A DNA stretch of 64,000 nt from assembly GCA_002753155.1 (NCBI GenBank), contig PDZW01000006.1, forward strand, positions 1 to 64,000, written 5' to 3'. Of the stretch, positions 1 to 7,769 are shown piece by piece. The stretch comes from Alphaproteobacteria bacterium WMHbin7. Its GTDB lineage: Bacteria > Pseudomonadota > Alphaproteobacteria > Rhodospirillales > WMHbin7. Position 1 is the first letter of the stretch. Each line of letters begins with the position of its first letter. The notes under the pieces were generated by a model. The model was not told the origin of the DNA and did no database searches. It saw only the letters and a list, made by a program, of their open reading frames with translations. Made by a program: the position numbers and the translations under genes.

Positions 1-239
1 GAAGAATCGTTGCTGATGATGACGGCCGGTCGCGTTTTTTGGATTTCGCCGCCACCACCGCCGCCGCCGCCGCCACCACCGCCGCCGCCGCCGCCACCCG
101 AGGCCGAGGCCTGGTTGAGGTTCAGCAGCAAGGGAGCGGTGTAAACCGCGGCCATCATCAGGCCAAGGCGCGCCAGGGCCCGGCGGCGCCCGAGATCGGC
201 GCCAGCCTTGGCCTCATGGGAAATCTGCAGGTTACTCAT
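1..239 (-). CDS. Glycine-rich exported protein, N-terminal part (runs off the window)
   Basis: The 79 visible codons start at the ATG complementary to 237-239, which has an AGGAG ribosome site about 8 bases upstream. Residues 18-47 form a signal-like segment: three arginines (GRRRALARLGL) and then a hydrophobic stretch ending in ASAS, resembling a Tat or long Sec signal. A run of 17 consecutive glycines follows (bases 48-98), encoded by a 21-base unit of GGT, five GGC and GGT that repeats in tandem. After the run the chain continues EIQKTRPAVIISND to the window edge. The function is unknown; the protein is probably periplasmic or on the surface. The downstream lipoprotein gene lies on the same strand, so the two may be co-transcribed, with that gene transcribed first. 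Confidence 0.7.
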   Translation of the reverse strand, partial: MSNLQISHEAKAGADLGRRRALARLGLMMAAVYTAPLLLNLNQASASGGGGGGGGGGGGGGGGGEIQKTRPAVIISNDS

Positions 240-281
240 GGACATTCTCCTGAATGAATCGTTTGCATTTTGAAAGAGCCG

Positions 282-1202
282 CTACGCCTGAACCCACTGC
301 CCGTTTTTGCCCAGGCAGGCACGGCGATGATTGACCAGAGTCTTGCCCCCAAGATTGAACACGCCGTTATAGGAACGGCATTTGGCGCCGCCCGGCCCTT
401 TGTTGTCGGTCGAAAGTGGCAAAATTTGGACGTTGATCTGCTTTTTCGAATCCTGCCAGGCCACCGGCTTGCCATCGGGCGATTTGCCAAGCGTCGCTTG
501 CACCTGGGCAACCAAGGCCTTGCGTTCGGCATCGGGCAGAACGCTGGTGTCGAATTCATGAGCCGTCAGCTTGCGTCCCGATGTTCCGTTGGACACCGAT
601 TCATCATGGCGCGCCACGTAATAGCCCAGCGCCGGGGCGTAGTGGAAGGTGCGCGTCTGGCGCAGATAGCCGGAATAGGTCCTGTAGCAGACCACTTTCT
701 GGGTATCGAAGGTTCCGGCGGGCACTGTCGTCTTTCCAGCGCCATCGACCTTGCATTCCCAATCTTGCGTGTAACGCTGTTCGGCCTTGCCAAGCTGTGC
801 TTCGGTCATCACCAGATAGAATCGGGTATACTGCCCAGGCGACGGTGGCCACAAGGTTGTAGGCTTGAGATCGGTCTGCTGAAGACGTCCGGCATATTGC
901 CCACCCCACCATTGCAGATAGGGCAGCAAGGGATTTCTGAAAGTGGTCCGTGAAACGCCGCCGCTGGCGCGCCAGGTCAGGACTTCGCCATCGACGCCGA
1001 CCACGGTTTCGCTGCGCCCATCGTCGAAATGAAAGGATTCTCCAATCACGAAATTGGGTAAAGGCTCGCCCTTGACCGGCGCCGTACTGATCCCCTGAGG
1101 CTGCCAGGAACCAATTTTCGTTCCGATCTCCTGTCCGGCCACACAGCCGGCAAGCAAGACGGACGTAGCCCCCAACAGGGCGCAATTGAATGCAACACGC
1201 AT
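282..1202 (-). CDS. Exported lipoprotein, surface-antigen-like C-terminus
   Basis: A 306-residue protein with a lipoprotein signal: hydrophobic N-terminus and lipobox LAGC with Cys19. The middle has no motif I recognise. The C-terminal ~45 residues (CRSYNGV, a Gly-Gly-Lys turn, RRACLGKNGQW) resemble the short C-terminal module of RT0821/Lpp0805-type surface proteins, where two cysteines flank a small beta unit and a Gly-x-Trp ends the domain. The start is well supported: AGGAGAAGG sits about 4-10 bases before the ATG. It is followed 42 bases later by the Gly-rich exported gene on the same strand, suggesting a small envelope operon. The role is unknown; the surface-antigen resemblance is from memory and moderate. 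Confidence 0.75.
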   Translation of the reverse strand: MRVAFNCALLGATSVLLAGCVAGQEIGTKIGSWQPQGISTAPVKGEPLPNFVIGESFHFDDGRSETVVGVDGEVLTWRASGGVSRTTFRNPLLPYLQWWGGQYAGRLQQTDLKPTTLWPPSPGQYTRFYLVMTEAQLGKAEQRYTQDWECKVDGAGKTTVPAGTFDTQKVVCYRTYSGYLRQTRTFHYAPALGYYVARHDESVSNGTSGRKLTAHEFDTSVLPDAERKALVAQVQATLGKSPDGKPVAWQDSKKQINVQILPLSTDNKGPGGAKCRSYNGVFNLGGKTLVNHRRACLGKNGQWVQA

Positions 1203-1566
1203 GAACCTTCTCCTGAATTTTCTTTCTGGCGTTTACTTGTCATTTCCACAGGCCAAAGCGAACTCTTGCCTTTTTCATATCCGTTTTCTGGGACTGAGGA
1301 AGTGACGGCTGTCACCGTCAAGACACCTCCCCCGATGATGGCGAACATGCACAAGACAAGCTGAACCCAGGCTGAACAGGCGCTAGAAAATCAACGCCCT
1401 CGCCCTGTGCTTTCTTGGCGAACAGGATGGAAAATTGTTATGGATTTGTGACGTTTTCCATGGCGAAAAACAGGCACATTGTCACGGAACTGACACTGTA
1501 TTTGTAACAATGCTTGGGCCATCTTGGCACCATCCTTACCCCCCCCACACCGTACGAGGGAACAAG
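1203..1566. other. Divergent intergenic region between two lipoprotein genes
   Basis: This 364-base stretch holds no convincing gene. It separates two divergently transcribed lipoprotein genes and so should hold both promoters. It is more AT-rich than its surroundings near 1430-1510. Reading frames through it extend neighbouring genes without a ribosome site of their own. A possible -35 TTGTCA at 1479-1484 has no good -10 partner, so I name no promoter. Confidence 0.5.
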
Positions 1567-1836
1567 ATGAAGACCTTGACCAAGACTCTGGCTCTGGCCC
1601 CCCTGCTCGCTCTGGCCCTGGCTGCCTGCGCCGCCAATTATGGCAAGCCCGGCTATTACACAGAAGTGAAGGATGGCCGTCTTTGGGTGTTCGAGGAAGG
1701 CTCGAAGGACCTGGAGCAGTTCAAGAAGACGGGCGAGCCCGCCAAACAGTACACCAAGATCGGCGCCGGGCCCGATGGCATGACCATCAAATCCTCGGAC
1801 GCCAAGGTGATCGACGCCTATATGGCCGCGAAGTAG
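1567..1836 (+). CDS. Small lipoprotein
   Basis: An 89-residue protein with a lipoprotein signal peptide (MKTLTKTLALAPLLALALAAC; the lipobox Cys is residue 21). The mature part is short, charged and Tyr-rich near its N-terminus (NYGKPGYYTEV), with no family I recognise. The frame is open back to 1435, but the ATG at 1567 is preferred because it is the one that begins a signal peptide and has GAGG about 10 bases upstream. A strong hairpin follows 35 bases after the stop. Probably anchored in a membrane facing the periplasm; function unknown. Confidence 0.75.
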   Translation: MKTLTKTLALAPLLALALAACAANYGKPGYYTEVKDGRLWVFEEGSKDLEQFKKTGEPAKQYTKIGAGPDGMTIKSSDAKVIDAYMAAK

Positions 1837-1870
1837 CCCTTCGTAACGTCGCGACTCTCTCCAAAACGAA

Positions 1871-1904
1871 GGGCCGGTCTTTCACAAGACCGGCCCCGGC
1901 TTTT
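1871..1904. terminator. Bidirectional intrinsic terminator
   Basis: An 11-bp perfect stem (GGGCCGGTCTT, loop TCAC, AAGACCGGCCC) lies between the convergent small lipoprotein gene and the universal stress gene. It is followed by a short T run (CCGGCTTTT) on the plus strand and by TTCGTTTT on the minus strand, so it can serve both genes. Confidence 0.75.
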
Positions 1905-1918
1905 GGAACGTAAGTTCT

Positions 1919-2755
1919 CTAATGCGACATGATGACTGGAACGGTCATGTGCTTAAGGATGTGGCGCGTCGCCCCGCCCAGCACCATCTCGCGCAGGCGC
2001 GAGCGGCCATAGCAGCCCATGACGATCAGATCGACATTCTCGTCGGCGGCGCGTGACAGCAGCATGTTTCCGACATCGACATCTTCGGCAAAGACATGCT
2101 GGGCCTCGGCCTTCGCCCCATGACGGGCCAGATGCTGGGCGATGTCCGCCCCCGGCACGGCGCCGTGGCCGTTCCGCCCGCCCTTGGGATTGATGGCCAG
2201 AACGATCACCTGCTTGGCATCCCTTAAAAGCGGAACCGTATCGCCCACGGCCCTGGTGCTCTCGCGCGAGGCATTCCAGGCCACCATGATCCGTTCGCCC
2301 ACTTTCTTGAAATTTCCGGTATAAGGCACAACCATCACCGGGCGGCCCAGCTCAAAGACCAAATCATCCGCGATATCGATCGAAGCGGCATCGGCCCCGG
2401 AAGATGTGTCGCGCTGTCCGACCACGACCAGATCGGCATAGCGACCGTGCAGGGAAAGCTGCTCGATCGGATGGCCCTCTACGGCACGCCATTCCGCGGC
2501 AACGCCCGCGGACTTGGCAATGCCTTCGAAAAGCTTCTGGGCTGTTTCCGTCGCTTCCTTCAGAAACTTTGCCTGAACATCCTGAACCTGCTGACCCATC
2601 ATGGCCTGAACGAATTCCGGAACCTCTGGGCTCGCTGCGACGAACAATCCGATCAGATGCGCGTTCTGTGCGCGCGCCACCGATGCCGCCAGTTCGATTC
2701 GCGAAGCACAGCTCTTGGAACCGTCGACATGCACGAGGATATCCTTATAAGGCAT
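1919..2755 (-). CDS. Universal stress protein, tandem UspA domains
   Basis: A 278-residue protein with two UspA domains. The first begins YKDILVHVDGS; the second has the ATP-binding-type loop (VMGCYGRSRLREMVLGGATRHIL) followed by the terminal strand VPVIMSH. The length fits a double-domain Usp. The start is set at 2755 rather than the ATG four codons earlier, because that earlier ATG overlaps the GAGGAG ribosome site which lies 5 bases before the chosen ATG. It is cytoplasmic and likely a stress or redox response protein. The gene lies 108 bases downstream of panC on the same strand, so it may share the cbb3/fnr/panC transcript, though that gap leaves room for its own promoter. Confidence 0.88.
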   Translation of the reverse strand: MPYKDILVHVDGSKSCASRIELAASVARAQNAHLIGLFVAASPEVPEFVQAMMGQQVQDVQAKFLKEATETAQKLFEGIAKSAGVAAEWRAVEGHPIEQLSLHGRYADLVVVGQRDTSSGADAASIDIADDLVFELGRPVMVVPYTGNFKKVGERIMVAWNASRESTRAVGDTVPLLRDAKQVIVLAINPKGGRNGHGAVPGADIAQHLARHGAKAEAQHVFAEDVDVGNMLLSRAADENVDLIVMGCYGRSRLREMVLGGATRHILKHMTVPVIMSH

Positions 2756-2828
2756 GGCACTCCTCATTTAGCGGGGCAGACCGGGATGCTGCGCTGCACA
2801 CTCTAGCGCAAACGAAACAGCTTGGCAT
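2745..2828 (-). CDS. Possible 27-codon leader ORF overlapping the usp start
   Basis: An ATG at 2828 is preceded by a strong AGGAG (CAGGAGAAGGG) and opens a 27-codon frame (begins MPSCFVCARVC, four Cys in all) that ends with TAA ten bases inside usp in another frame. This geometry would allow translational coupling to usp. Upstream lies a small inverted repeat (AATTTACG, 3-base gap, CGTAAATT, 2840-2858). No homology is claimed; it could be chance. Confidence 0.25.
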   Translation of the reverse strand: MPSCFVCARVCSAASRSAPLNEECHAL

Positions 2829-2863
2829 CCCTTCTCCTGAATTTACGAAGCGTAAATTGCAAA

Positions 2864-3703
2864 TCAGGTCAGAGGGAGATTGTCGATCAGGCGTGTGCGG
2901 CCCAACCAGGCGGCCCCCAGAATGCGGGCCGGGGCTTTGGGATGCTCGACCGGGGCAAGGCTGTCCGCATCGCGCACTTCAAGGTAATCGATCTTGGCAA
3001 AGCCCGCCTCGATCAAGGCCTTCGCCGCTTCAAAACAAGCCAGGGAGGCCGCTTCGCCAGCCTGCACGCGCTTGGCGGCTTCAAAGAGCAGACGGTAAAG
3101 AGAGGGGGCGACCTTGCGTTCTTCTGGCGTCAGATAGGCATTGCGCGATGACTTGGCCAGGCCATCGGCCTCCCTCAAGGTGGGAGCGCCCAGAATGCGC
3201 ACCGGAATATCGAGATCTAGAACCAGGCGCTTGATCACCTGAAGTTGCTGGTAATCCTTCTCGCCGAAGACGGCAAGATCAGGCAGACCTTGCAGCAGCA
3301 GCTTGGCGACCACGGTGGCAACGCCGGAAAAATGCCCGGGACGGCAGTTTCCACAAAGCCCTTCCGAAACACCCGATACGGAAATCGTCGTCGAAAATCC
3401 TTGCGGATACATGGCAGCGACGGTGGGCAGATAGGCCAGATCGCATCCGGCCTGCTTCAGGAGAGAAATATCCGCTTCCTCCTGGCGGGGATAGCGGCTG
3501 AAATCCTCGTTGGGTCCGAACTGGGTGGGATTGACGAAGATCGACACCACCACGCGATCCGCCTGCTCACGCACCTTGGCCAGAAGCGACAAATGCCCTT
3601 CATGCAAGGCCCCCATGGTCGGCACCAACCCAACCTTCAGCCCCTCTTTCTGCCAAGCGGAAACGCTGGCCCGCAACTCGGCCGGGCTGGCGGCAATCAG
3701 CAT
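2864..3703 (-). CDS. panC: Pantothenate synthetase
   Basis: PanC joins pantoate and beta-alanine using ATP to give pantothenate, the CoA precursor, in the cytoplasm. The 279-residue length is typical. Visible family motifs are VPTMGALHEGHLSLL (ATP-binding HxGH at residues ~34-37), FVNPTQFGPNEDFSRYPR, the FGEKDYQQL segment and the SSRN-type loop (KSSRNAYLT). Its ATG overlaps the stop codon of the fnr-like gene by one base (TAATG), so translation is probably coupled to that regulator. panB is not in the window. Tight linkage to a cbb3 oxidase/Fnr operon is unusual for a vitamin gene. Confidence 0.95.
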   Translation of the reverse strand: MLIAASPAELRASVSAWQKEGLKVGLVPTMGALHEGHLSLLAKVREQADRVVVSIFVNPTQFGPNEDFSRYPRQEEADISLLKQAGCDLAYLPTVAAMYPQGFSTTISVSGVSEGLCGNCRPGHFSGVATVVAKLLLQGLPDLAVFGEKDYQQLQVIKRLVLDLDIPVRILGAPTLREADGLAKSSRNAYLTPEERKVAPSLYRLLFEAAKRVQAGEAASLACFEAAKALIEAGFAKIDYLEVRDADSLAPVEHPKAPARILGAAWLGRTRLIDNLPLT

Positions 3704-4473
3704 TACTCGGCCCCGCCTTCGGAGAGCTTGATCAGCAAGGGAACGTTATTCAGCATGACATGCGAATTGTCGGGAATCAGGATAACGCCCAGCTTCTTCA
3801 GATGCGTAAAGGTGCGGCTGACCGTTTCGATGGTAAGGCCCAGAAAGTCGGCGATGTCCGAGCGGCTCATGGGCAGGGCGACCGGACTCTCCGGCTGGCC
3901 CCGCTCGGTGGCGCGCCTTGCCAACGAGGCCAGAAACGAGGCCAGACGTTCCTGCGCCGTCTTGCGGCCCAGCCACAGCATCTGCTCATGCGCCCGCATC
4001 AATTCGCGGACAGCCAGATCGAACATGCGCCTTTCCAGCATCGGCACCGATTCGCGCGTTGGATCAAGCACCTTCTGCGGAAAGCGGCAGGTACTGGCTT
4101 GGTTCAAGGTTTCCGCTGTGTAGGGATAGCCTCCCAGATTGGTCAGGCCGAAAACATCGCCGGGAAAGAGAAAACCCACGATCTGGCGTCGCCCGTCGGA
4201 CAGCAGCTTGTAAAGCTTCACGGAACCCGAGGTCAGCGCATAAATGTGGGCCGCCCTGTCGCCTTCCCGAAAGATGGTGTGCAGCGGCGGAAACTGGAAC
4301 TGGTCACGCAGCGCCAAGACCCGGGTGAACTCGTCCTTGGGCAGCCGCGAACAGATCGAGGTTTCACGGTTGATATCGCAGATGCGACACAGTTGAGTGG
4401 GATGGTCGCTGGGACGGCTCCCCTCTGTATCGGCCGGATCGCGGCTGTCGCGGACATCAAAGGAAGCATTCAT
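3703..4473 (-). CDS. fnr: Fnr/FixK-type oxygen-sensing transcription regulator
   Basis: A 256-residue Crp/Fnr-family regulator. Cysteines at 29, 32 and 41 (CRICDINRETSIC) plus Cys129 form the set expected for an oxygen-labile [4Fe-4S] cluster. A cyclic-nucleotide-binding-like beta roll follows (GSVKLYKLLSDGRRQIVGFLF), then a C-terminal helix-turn-helix (MSRSDIADFLGLTIETVSRTF) with the E-x-x-S-R recognition pattern that reads TTGAT half-sites. It overlaps ccoS by four bases (ATGA) and panC by one, so it belongs to the ccoGHIS unit. It most likely acts on the FNR boxes at 9435 and 12981, making the oxidase region self-regulated. AadR or FnrN would be equally valid names. Confidence 0.9.
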   Translation of the reverse strand: MNASFDVRDSRDPADTEGSRPSDHPTQLCRICDINRETSICSRLPKDEFTRVLALRDQFQFPPLHTIFREGDRAAHIYALTSGSVKLYKLLSDGRRQIVGFLFPGDVFGLTNLGGYPYTAETLNQASTCRFPQKVLDPTRESVPMLERRMFDLAVRELMRAHEQMLWLGRKTAQERLASFLASLARRATERGQPESPVALPMSRSDIADFLGLTIETVSRTFTHLKKLGVILIPDNSHVMLNNVPLLIKLSEGGAE

Positions 4474-4655
4474 GAGGAAGGGGTATCCTTTTTGATATCC
4501 GGTTTTGCGTTGATCGGCTCGTCATCGAACAAAATACGGTGTGCCGCCCCGTCCAGATCCTCGAACTGCCCGGACCTCAAAGCCCACAGAAAGGCCATCA
4601 AGCCCCCCAGGCCCAGCAACAACGCCACCGGAATCAAAATCAACAGATTGGTCAA
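4470..4655 (-). CDS. ccoS: cbb3 oxidase assembly protein CcoS
   Basis: A 61-residue membrane protein: one N-terminal transmembrane helix (LLILIPVALLLGLGGLMAFLWAL), then the family-defining segment SGQFEDLDGAAHRILFDD. CcoS is needed to load haem and copper cofactors into CcoN. It overlaps ccoI by four bases upstream and fnr by four bases downstream, completing the ccoGHIS order. The tail after DDEP is short and variable, as in other CcoS proteins. Confidence 0.93.
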   Translation of the reverse strand: MTNLLILIPVALLLGLGGLMAFLWALRSGQFEDLDGAAHRILFDDEPINAKPDIKKDTPSS

Positions 4656-6985
4656 GTGCGTCTCCCAAGGCGCAGCGCATTCAGGATCACGACCAGCGAC
4701 GAACTCGACATGGCCACCGCTGCAATCAGCGGTGTTACGTGCCCGGACATCGCCAGGGGGACGGTAACCAGATTATAGAGCAAAGCAAGCGCGAAATTTT
4801 GTTTCACCAGCCGACTGGCACTTCGGGCCACGGCCAGGGTCTCGGCCACGGGCGCCAGCCGATCACCCTGAAAGACCACGTCAGCCGCGGTTTGGCTGAC
4901 ATCCACCGCCGTCGAGGGCGACATGGAGACGAAGGCCGCCGCCAGGGCGGGGGCGTCGTTCAGCCCGTCCCCCACCATCAAGGGATGCTTCCCAGCCGCC
5001 TTCAGTTCCTCCAGCCGGGCCACCTTGTCAGCAGGCAGACAGAGAGATCTCCAGTTTTTTATGCCTACTCTGCGGGCAAGGGATTCGACTGCCGCCTTTC
5101 GGTCGCCCGACAGCAATTCCAGAATATAATTCTTGTTCTTCAAGTCGCTGACCGTTGTCTCGGCATCAAGGCGTGGCGCATCCTCGAAGGAAAAGCGGAC
5201 GGCCGCCCTGCCGGGGCGGGCCAGCCATAATTCCGGCCCGACGCCATCGGCCAGATCATCCGAGACTCCGCACCAGGCGCGCCGCCCCAGACGCACGCCT
5301 TGGCATTCCAATCCAAGCCCGGCCATCTCCGAGACATGGGCTTCGGGAAGGATATCGGGGCGGGCGCGGGCCAGGGCGCGGGCCAGGGGATGACGACTGG
5401 CCGCAGCCAGACCCACCGCCACCGCCAAATCCTTGTCTGTCCAATCGCCCGGCATCAGGTCCGCCCGGCCCAGCGTCAGGGTTCCCGTCTTGTCGAACAG
5501 CACATGGTCGGCCAGGGCCAGACGCTCCAGGGCGGTCGCACTCTTTAACAAAATCCCCCGGCGCATCAAGCGCCCCGAAGCCACCACCTGCACCACCGGC
5601 ACCGCCAGCGCCAAGGCACAGGGACAAGTAATGATCAGAACCGAGACGGCGATCATCAACGAAGGCTGCCAGGCCAGCCCCACCCACATTGTCCAAAAGA
5701 GAAAGGTAAGAAGGGCCGCCAGATGCACCACGGGGGCGTACCAGCGCGCCACCCGGTCGGCGATGGCGGCATAGCGGGCGCGTCCCTGCTCTGCCGTTTC
5801 CATCAGGCGCACGATTTCGGCCAGCAAGGTGGCCTCGCCGGTGGCCGTGACTTCCAGGCGCAAGGCCGCCGACAGATTCAGCATGCCCGCAAAGACCAGA
5901 GTGCCCGGCTTGGCTGGAACCGGCAGCGTTTCGCCGCTGATCAGGCTGGCATCGAGATCGGAAACACCTTCGATCACGCATCCATCGATACCGATCCGCT
6001 CGCCCGGTGCTGCCAGAACAATGCTTTTGGCGGGCACCTGACCGGGCGGCAGCAATTTGCGCGACCCATCGGGCAACAGCACGGTGACGGCGCGAGCCCC
6101 CAAAGCGATGAGATGCGAAGCCGCCCCCCGCGCCCGACCCCTGGCCCGGCTGTCGAGATAACGACCGATCAGCAGAAAAAACAAAAGCGAGATGGCGGCG
6201 TCGAAATAGGCATGCTCGCCAGCCCGGATGGTTTCCCAAAGGCTCATGCCTGTGGCCAGCAGCACCCCCAGGGAAATCGGCACATCCATGTTGGTGCGCC
6301 CCACCCTCAAGGCCTCCAGCGCCGACGTGAAGAAGGGACGGCCGGAATAGGCCACGGCGGGCAGGACGATCAAAGCCGACAGCCAATGCAGGAAGGTGCG
6401 GGTCGCCCAACCCATGGTGTCGGCATTCCCCGCCCAGATGGAGACCGAGAAGAGCATGACGTTGCCCGCCGCAAAGCCCGCCACGGCCATGCATTTCAGC
6501 AGCATCCGCTCATGCGCCGAGACGGCGTCACCCAACGCTTTCGGATCATAGGGAACAAGGCGGTAACCAAGCTGGGCGACGGCATGGATCAGCTCATTGG
6601 GATCGGCCAAGCCGGTCTTCCAGCGCAACTCCAGACGGCGCGTGGTCATGTTGAGGCGGGCATGCGTAACACCCTCCTTACGGGCCAGCACATTCTCGAT
6701 CAGCCAGACGCAGGCCGCGCAATGCAACCCCTCGACCATCAGATAGAGAACCTGTTCGTCCTTCTGATAGGATTTGGCGTGTACCGAAAAATCGAGAGAC
6801 TGCGCCTCGTCATCCTCGGGCACCAGGGCGCGCTGGGTGGGATCTAATGAGCGGCGCTGATAATATTGATCGAGCCCCAGGCCCTCTATCAGGGAAAAGG
6901 CCGCCCTGCACCCGGCGCAGCAAAAGCCGCCCTCGATCTCTTTGCCGGGGATCAGTTCCTGGCCACAGTGACGGCAACTGGGCAT
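4652..6985 (-). CDS. ccoI: Copper-exporting P1B ATPase for cbb3 oxidase assembly
   Basis: A 777-residue heavy-metal P-type ATPase (FixI/CcoI). An N-terminal Cys-rich segment (CRHC near residue 4; CCAGC near 22) precedes an HMA domain with GLHCAAC (residues 86-92). Further on are the copper-site CPC (TCPCALALAVP), the phosphorylated DKTGT, the SRHPLA histidine-proline motif and the hinge GDGLNDAPAL. It moves copper across the inner membrane towards the oxidase assembly route. It lies between ccoH and ccoS. The gap to ccoH is longer than elsewhere in the operon and holds a possible small ORF. Confidence 0.95.
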   Translation of the reverse strand: MPSCRHCGQELIPGKEIEGGFCCAGCRAAFSLIEGLGLDQYYQRRSLDPTQRALVPEDDEAQSLDFSVHAKSYQKDEQVLYLMVEGLHCAACVWLIENVLARKEGVTHARLNMTTRRLELRWKTGLADPNELIHAVAQLGYRLVPYDPKALGDAVSAHERMLLKCMAVAGFAAGNVMLFSVSIWAGNADTMGWATRTFLHWLSALIVLPAVAYSGRPFFTSALEALRVGRTNMDVPISLGVLLATGMSLWETIRAGEHAYFDAAISLLFFLLIGRYLDSRARGRARGAASHLIALGARAVTVLLPDGSRKLLPPGQVPAKSIVLAAPGERIGIDGCVIEGVSDLDASLISGETLPVPAKPGTLVFAGMLNLSAALRLEVTATGEATLLAEIVRLMETAEQGRARYAAIADRVARWYAPVVHLAALLTFLFWTMWVGLAWQPSLMIAVSVLIITCPCALALAVPVVQVVASGRLMRRGILLKSATALERLALADHVLFDKTGTLTLGRADLMPGDWTDKDLAVAVGLAAASRHPLARALARARPDILPEAHVSEMAGLGLECQGVRLGRRAWCGVSDDLADGVGPELWLARPGRAAVRFSFEDAPRLDAETTVSDLKNKNYILELLSGDRKAAVESLARRVGIKNWRSLCLPADKVARLEELKAAGKHPLMVGDGLNDAPALAAAFVSMSPSTAVDVSQTAADVVFQGDRLAPVAETLAVARSASRLVKQNFALALLYNLVTVPLAMSGHVTPLIAAVAMSSSSLVVILNALRLGRRT

Positions 6986-7186
6986 CTAGGCCGTAAACTC
7001 GTAAACGCCACGGACGCGGCGCTGGAGATTTTCGTGTCCGGGCAGGCGCTTGACCCGCCGTGGACTGGACGTCCACAAGGGGCAAGCAACACATCCGGGC
7101 ACGAAAAGCACCGCGTCCCTTCGGGCTTGGGTGAAAATGGCCGGCTGATGCGTCGAAAATCTCGACCGTATCACCGATACGCTCAT
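6986..7186 (-). CDS. Possible small ORF between ccoH and ccoI
   Basis: A 66-codon frame (begins MSVSVIRSRFSTHQP) has a near-ideal AGGAG seven bases before its ATG and ends one base before the ccoI start codon, which fits an operon member. Against it, the composition (Arg-, Pro- and Ser-rich) looks like non-coding sequence, and no family is recognised. Other frames are also open in part of the segment. The 275-base region is bordered by an 11-base inverted repeat (6988-6998 and 7245-7255), so it may be an insertion rather than an ancestral gene. Confidence 0.3.
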   Translation of the reverse strand: MSVSVIRSRFSTHQPAIFTQARRDAVLFVPGCVACPLWTSSPRRVKRLPGHENLQRRVRGVYEFTA

Positions 7187-7260
7187 CGTTTTTCTCCTGT
7201 CATCCGGACATTTTCACCACAAGCGCGTCTCGTGGGGTTTATGTGTTTACGGCCTGACCT

Positions 7261-7767
7261 TCAAGGTATCTGGATACGCTGGGCCAGTTGATAGCTGTCC
7301 TTCTCGGCAATGGCAACCACGCGCAGATCCCAGACCCCATGAAAATCAAGTTCCGCCCTGGCCGCATAGAGGCCATTTCCCTTGGACACCAGGGGAATGC
7401 TGACGTCATGGCCCGGCTGAACCGGACGGATGAACAGCGCACGCACCGCCATGCCATCCAGGGAAGCGCCGTCCTTGGTCTTGAAACTGGCCTCGACCGC
7501 CACCAGGCGCCTGGCCCCCATGCTTGAATCGGCAACCGGATCGACCTTGGCCTCGACCTGCCAGCCGAGTTCCGCCTGTCTGCGGGTCATCGCGATATTC
7601 GTGTTGTAGGCATTGCCCTTTTCATAATGGTTCTCGGTTTCAAGGCCGGTAAAGGTGCTGGTGGCCGAATAGATCATGATGCCATTGGCAACCAGCACGA
7701 CCATGAAGGCCGCCACGAAGATATAGGGATACCACCAGCCGGATTTGCGCGTCTTGGCCATGTCCAT
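7261..7767 (-). CDS. ccoH: FixH/CcoH, cbb3 oxidase assembly membrane protein
   Basis: A 168-residue FixH family protein. After a short basic N-terminus (KTRKSGWWYPY) comes a single transmembrane helix (IFVAAFMVVLVANGIMIY), then the typical ENHYEKGNAYN segment and a periplasmic beta domain ending GVWDLRVVAI. CcoH works with CcoI and CcoG in maturing the oxidase. The start at 7767 is supported by GGAGG seven bases upstream, within the end of ccoG. The genes are two bases apart, so they are co-translated. Confidence 0.92.
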   Translation of the reverse strand: MDMAKTRKSGWWYPYIFVAAFMVVLVANGIMIYSATSTFTGLETENHYEKGNAYNTNIAMTRRQAELGWQVEAKVDPVADSSMGARRLVAVEASFKTKDGASLDGMAVRALFIRPVQPGHDVSIPLVSKGNGLYAARAELDFHGVWDLRVVAIAEKDSYQLAQRIQIP

Positions 7768-7769
7768 TC

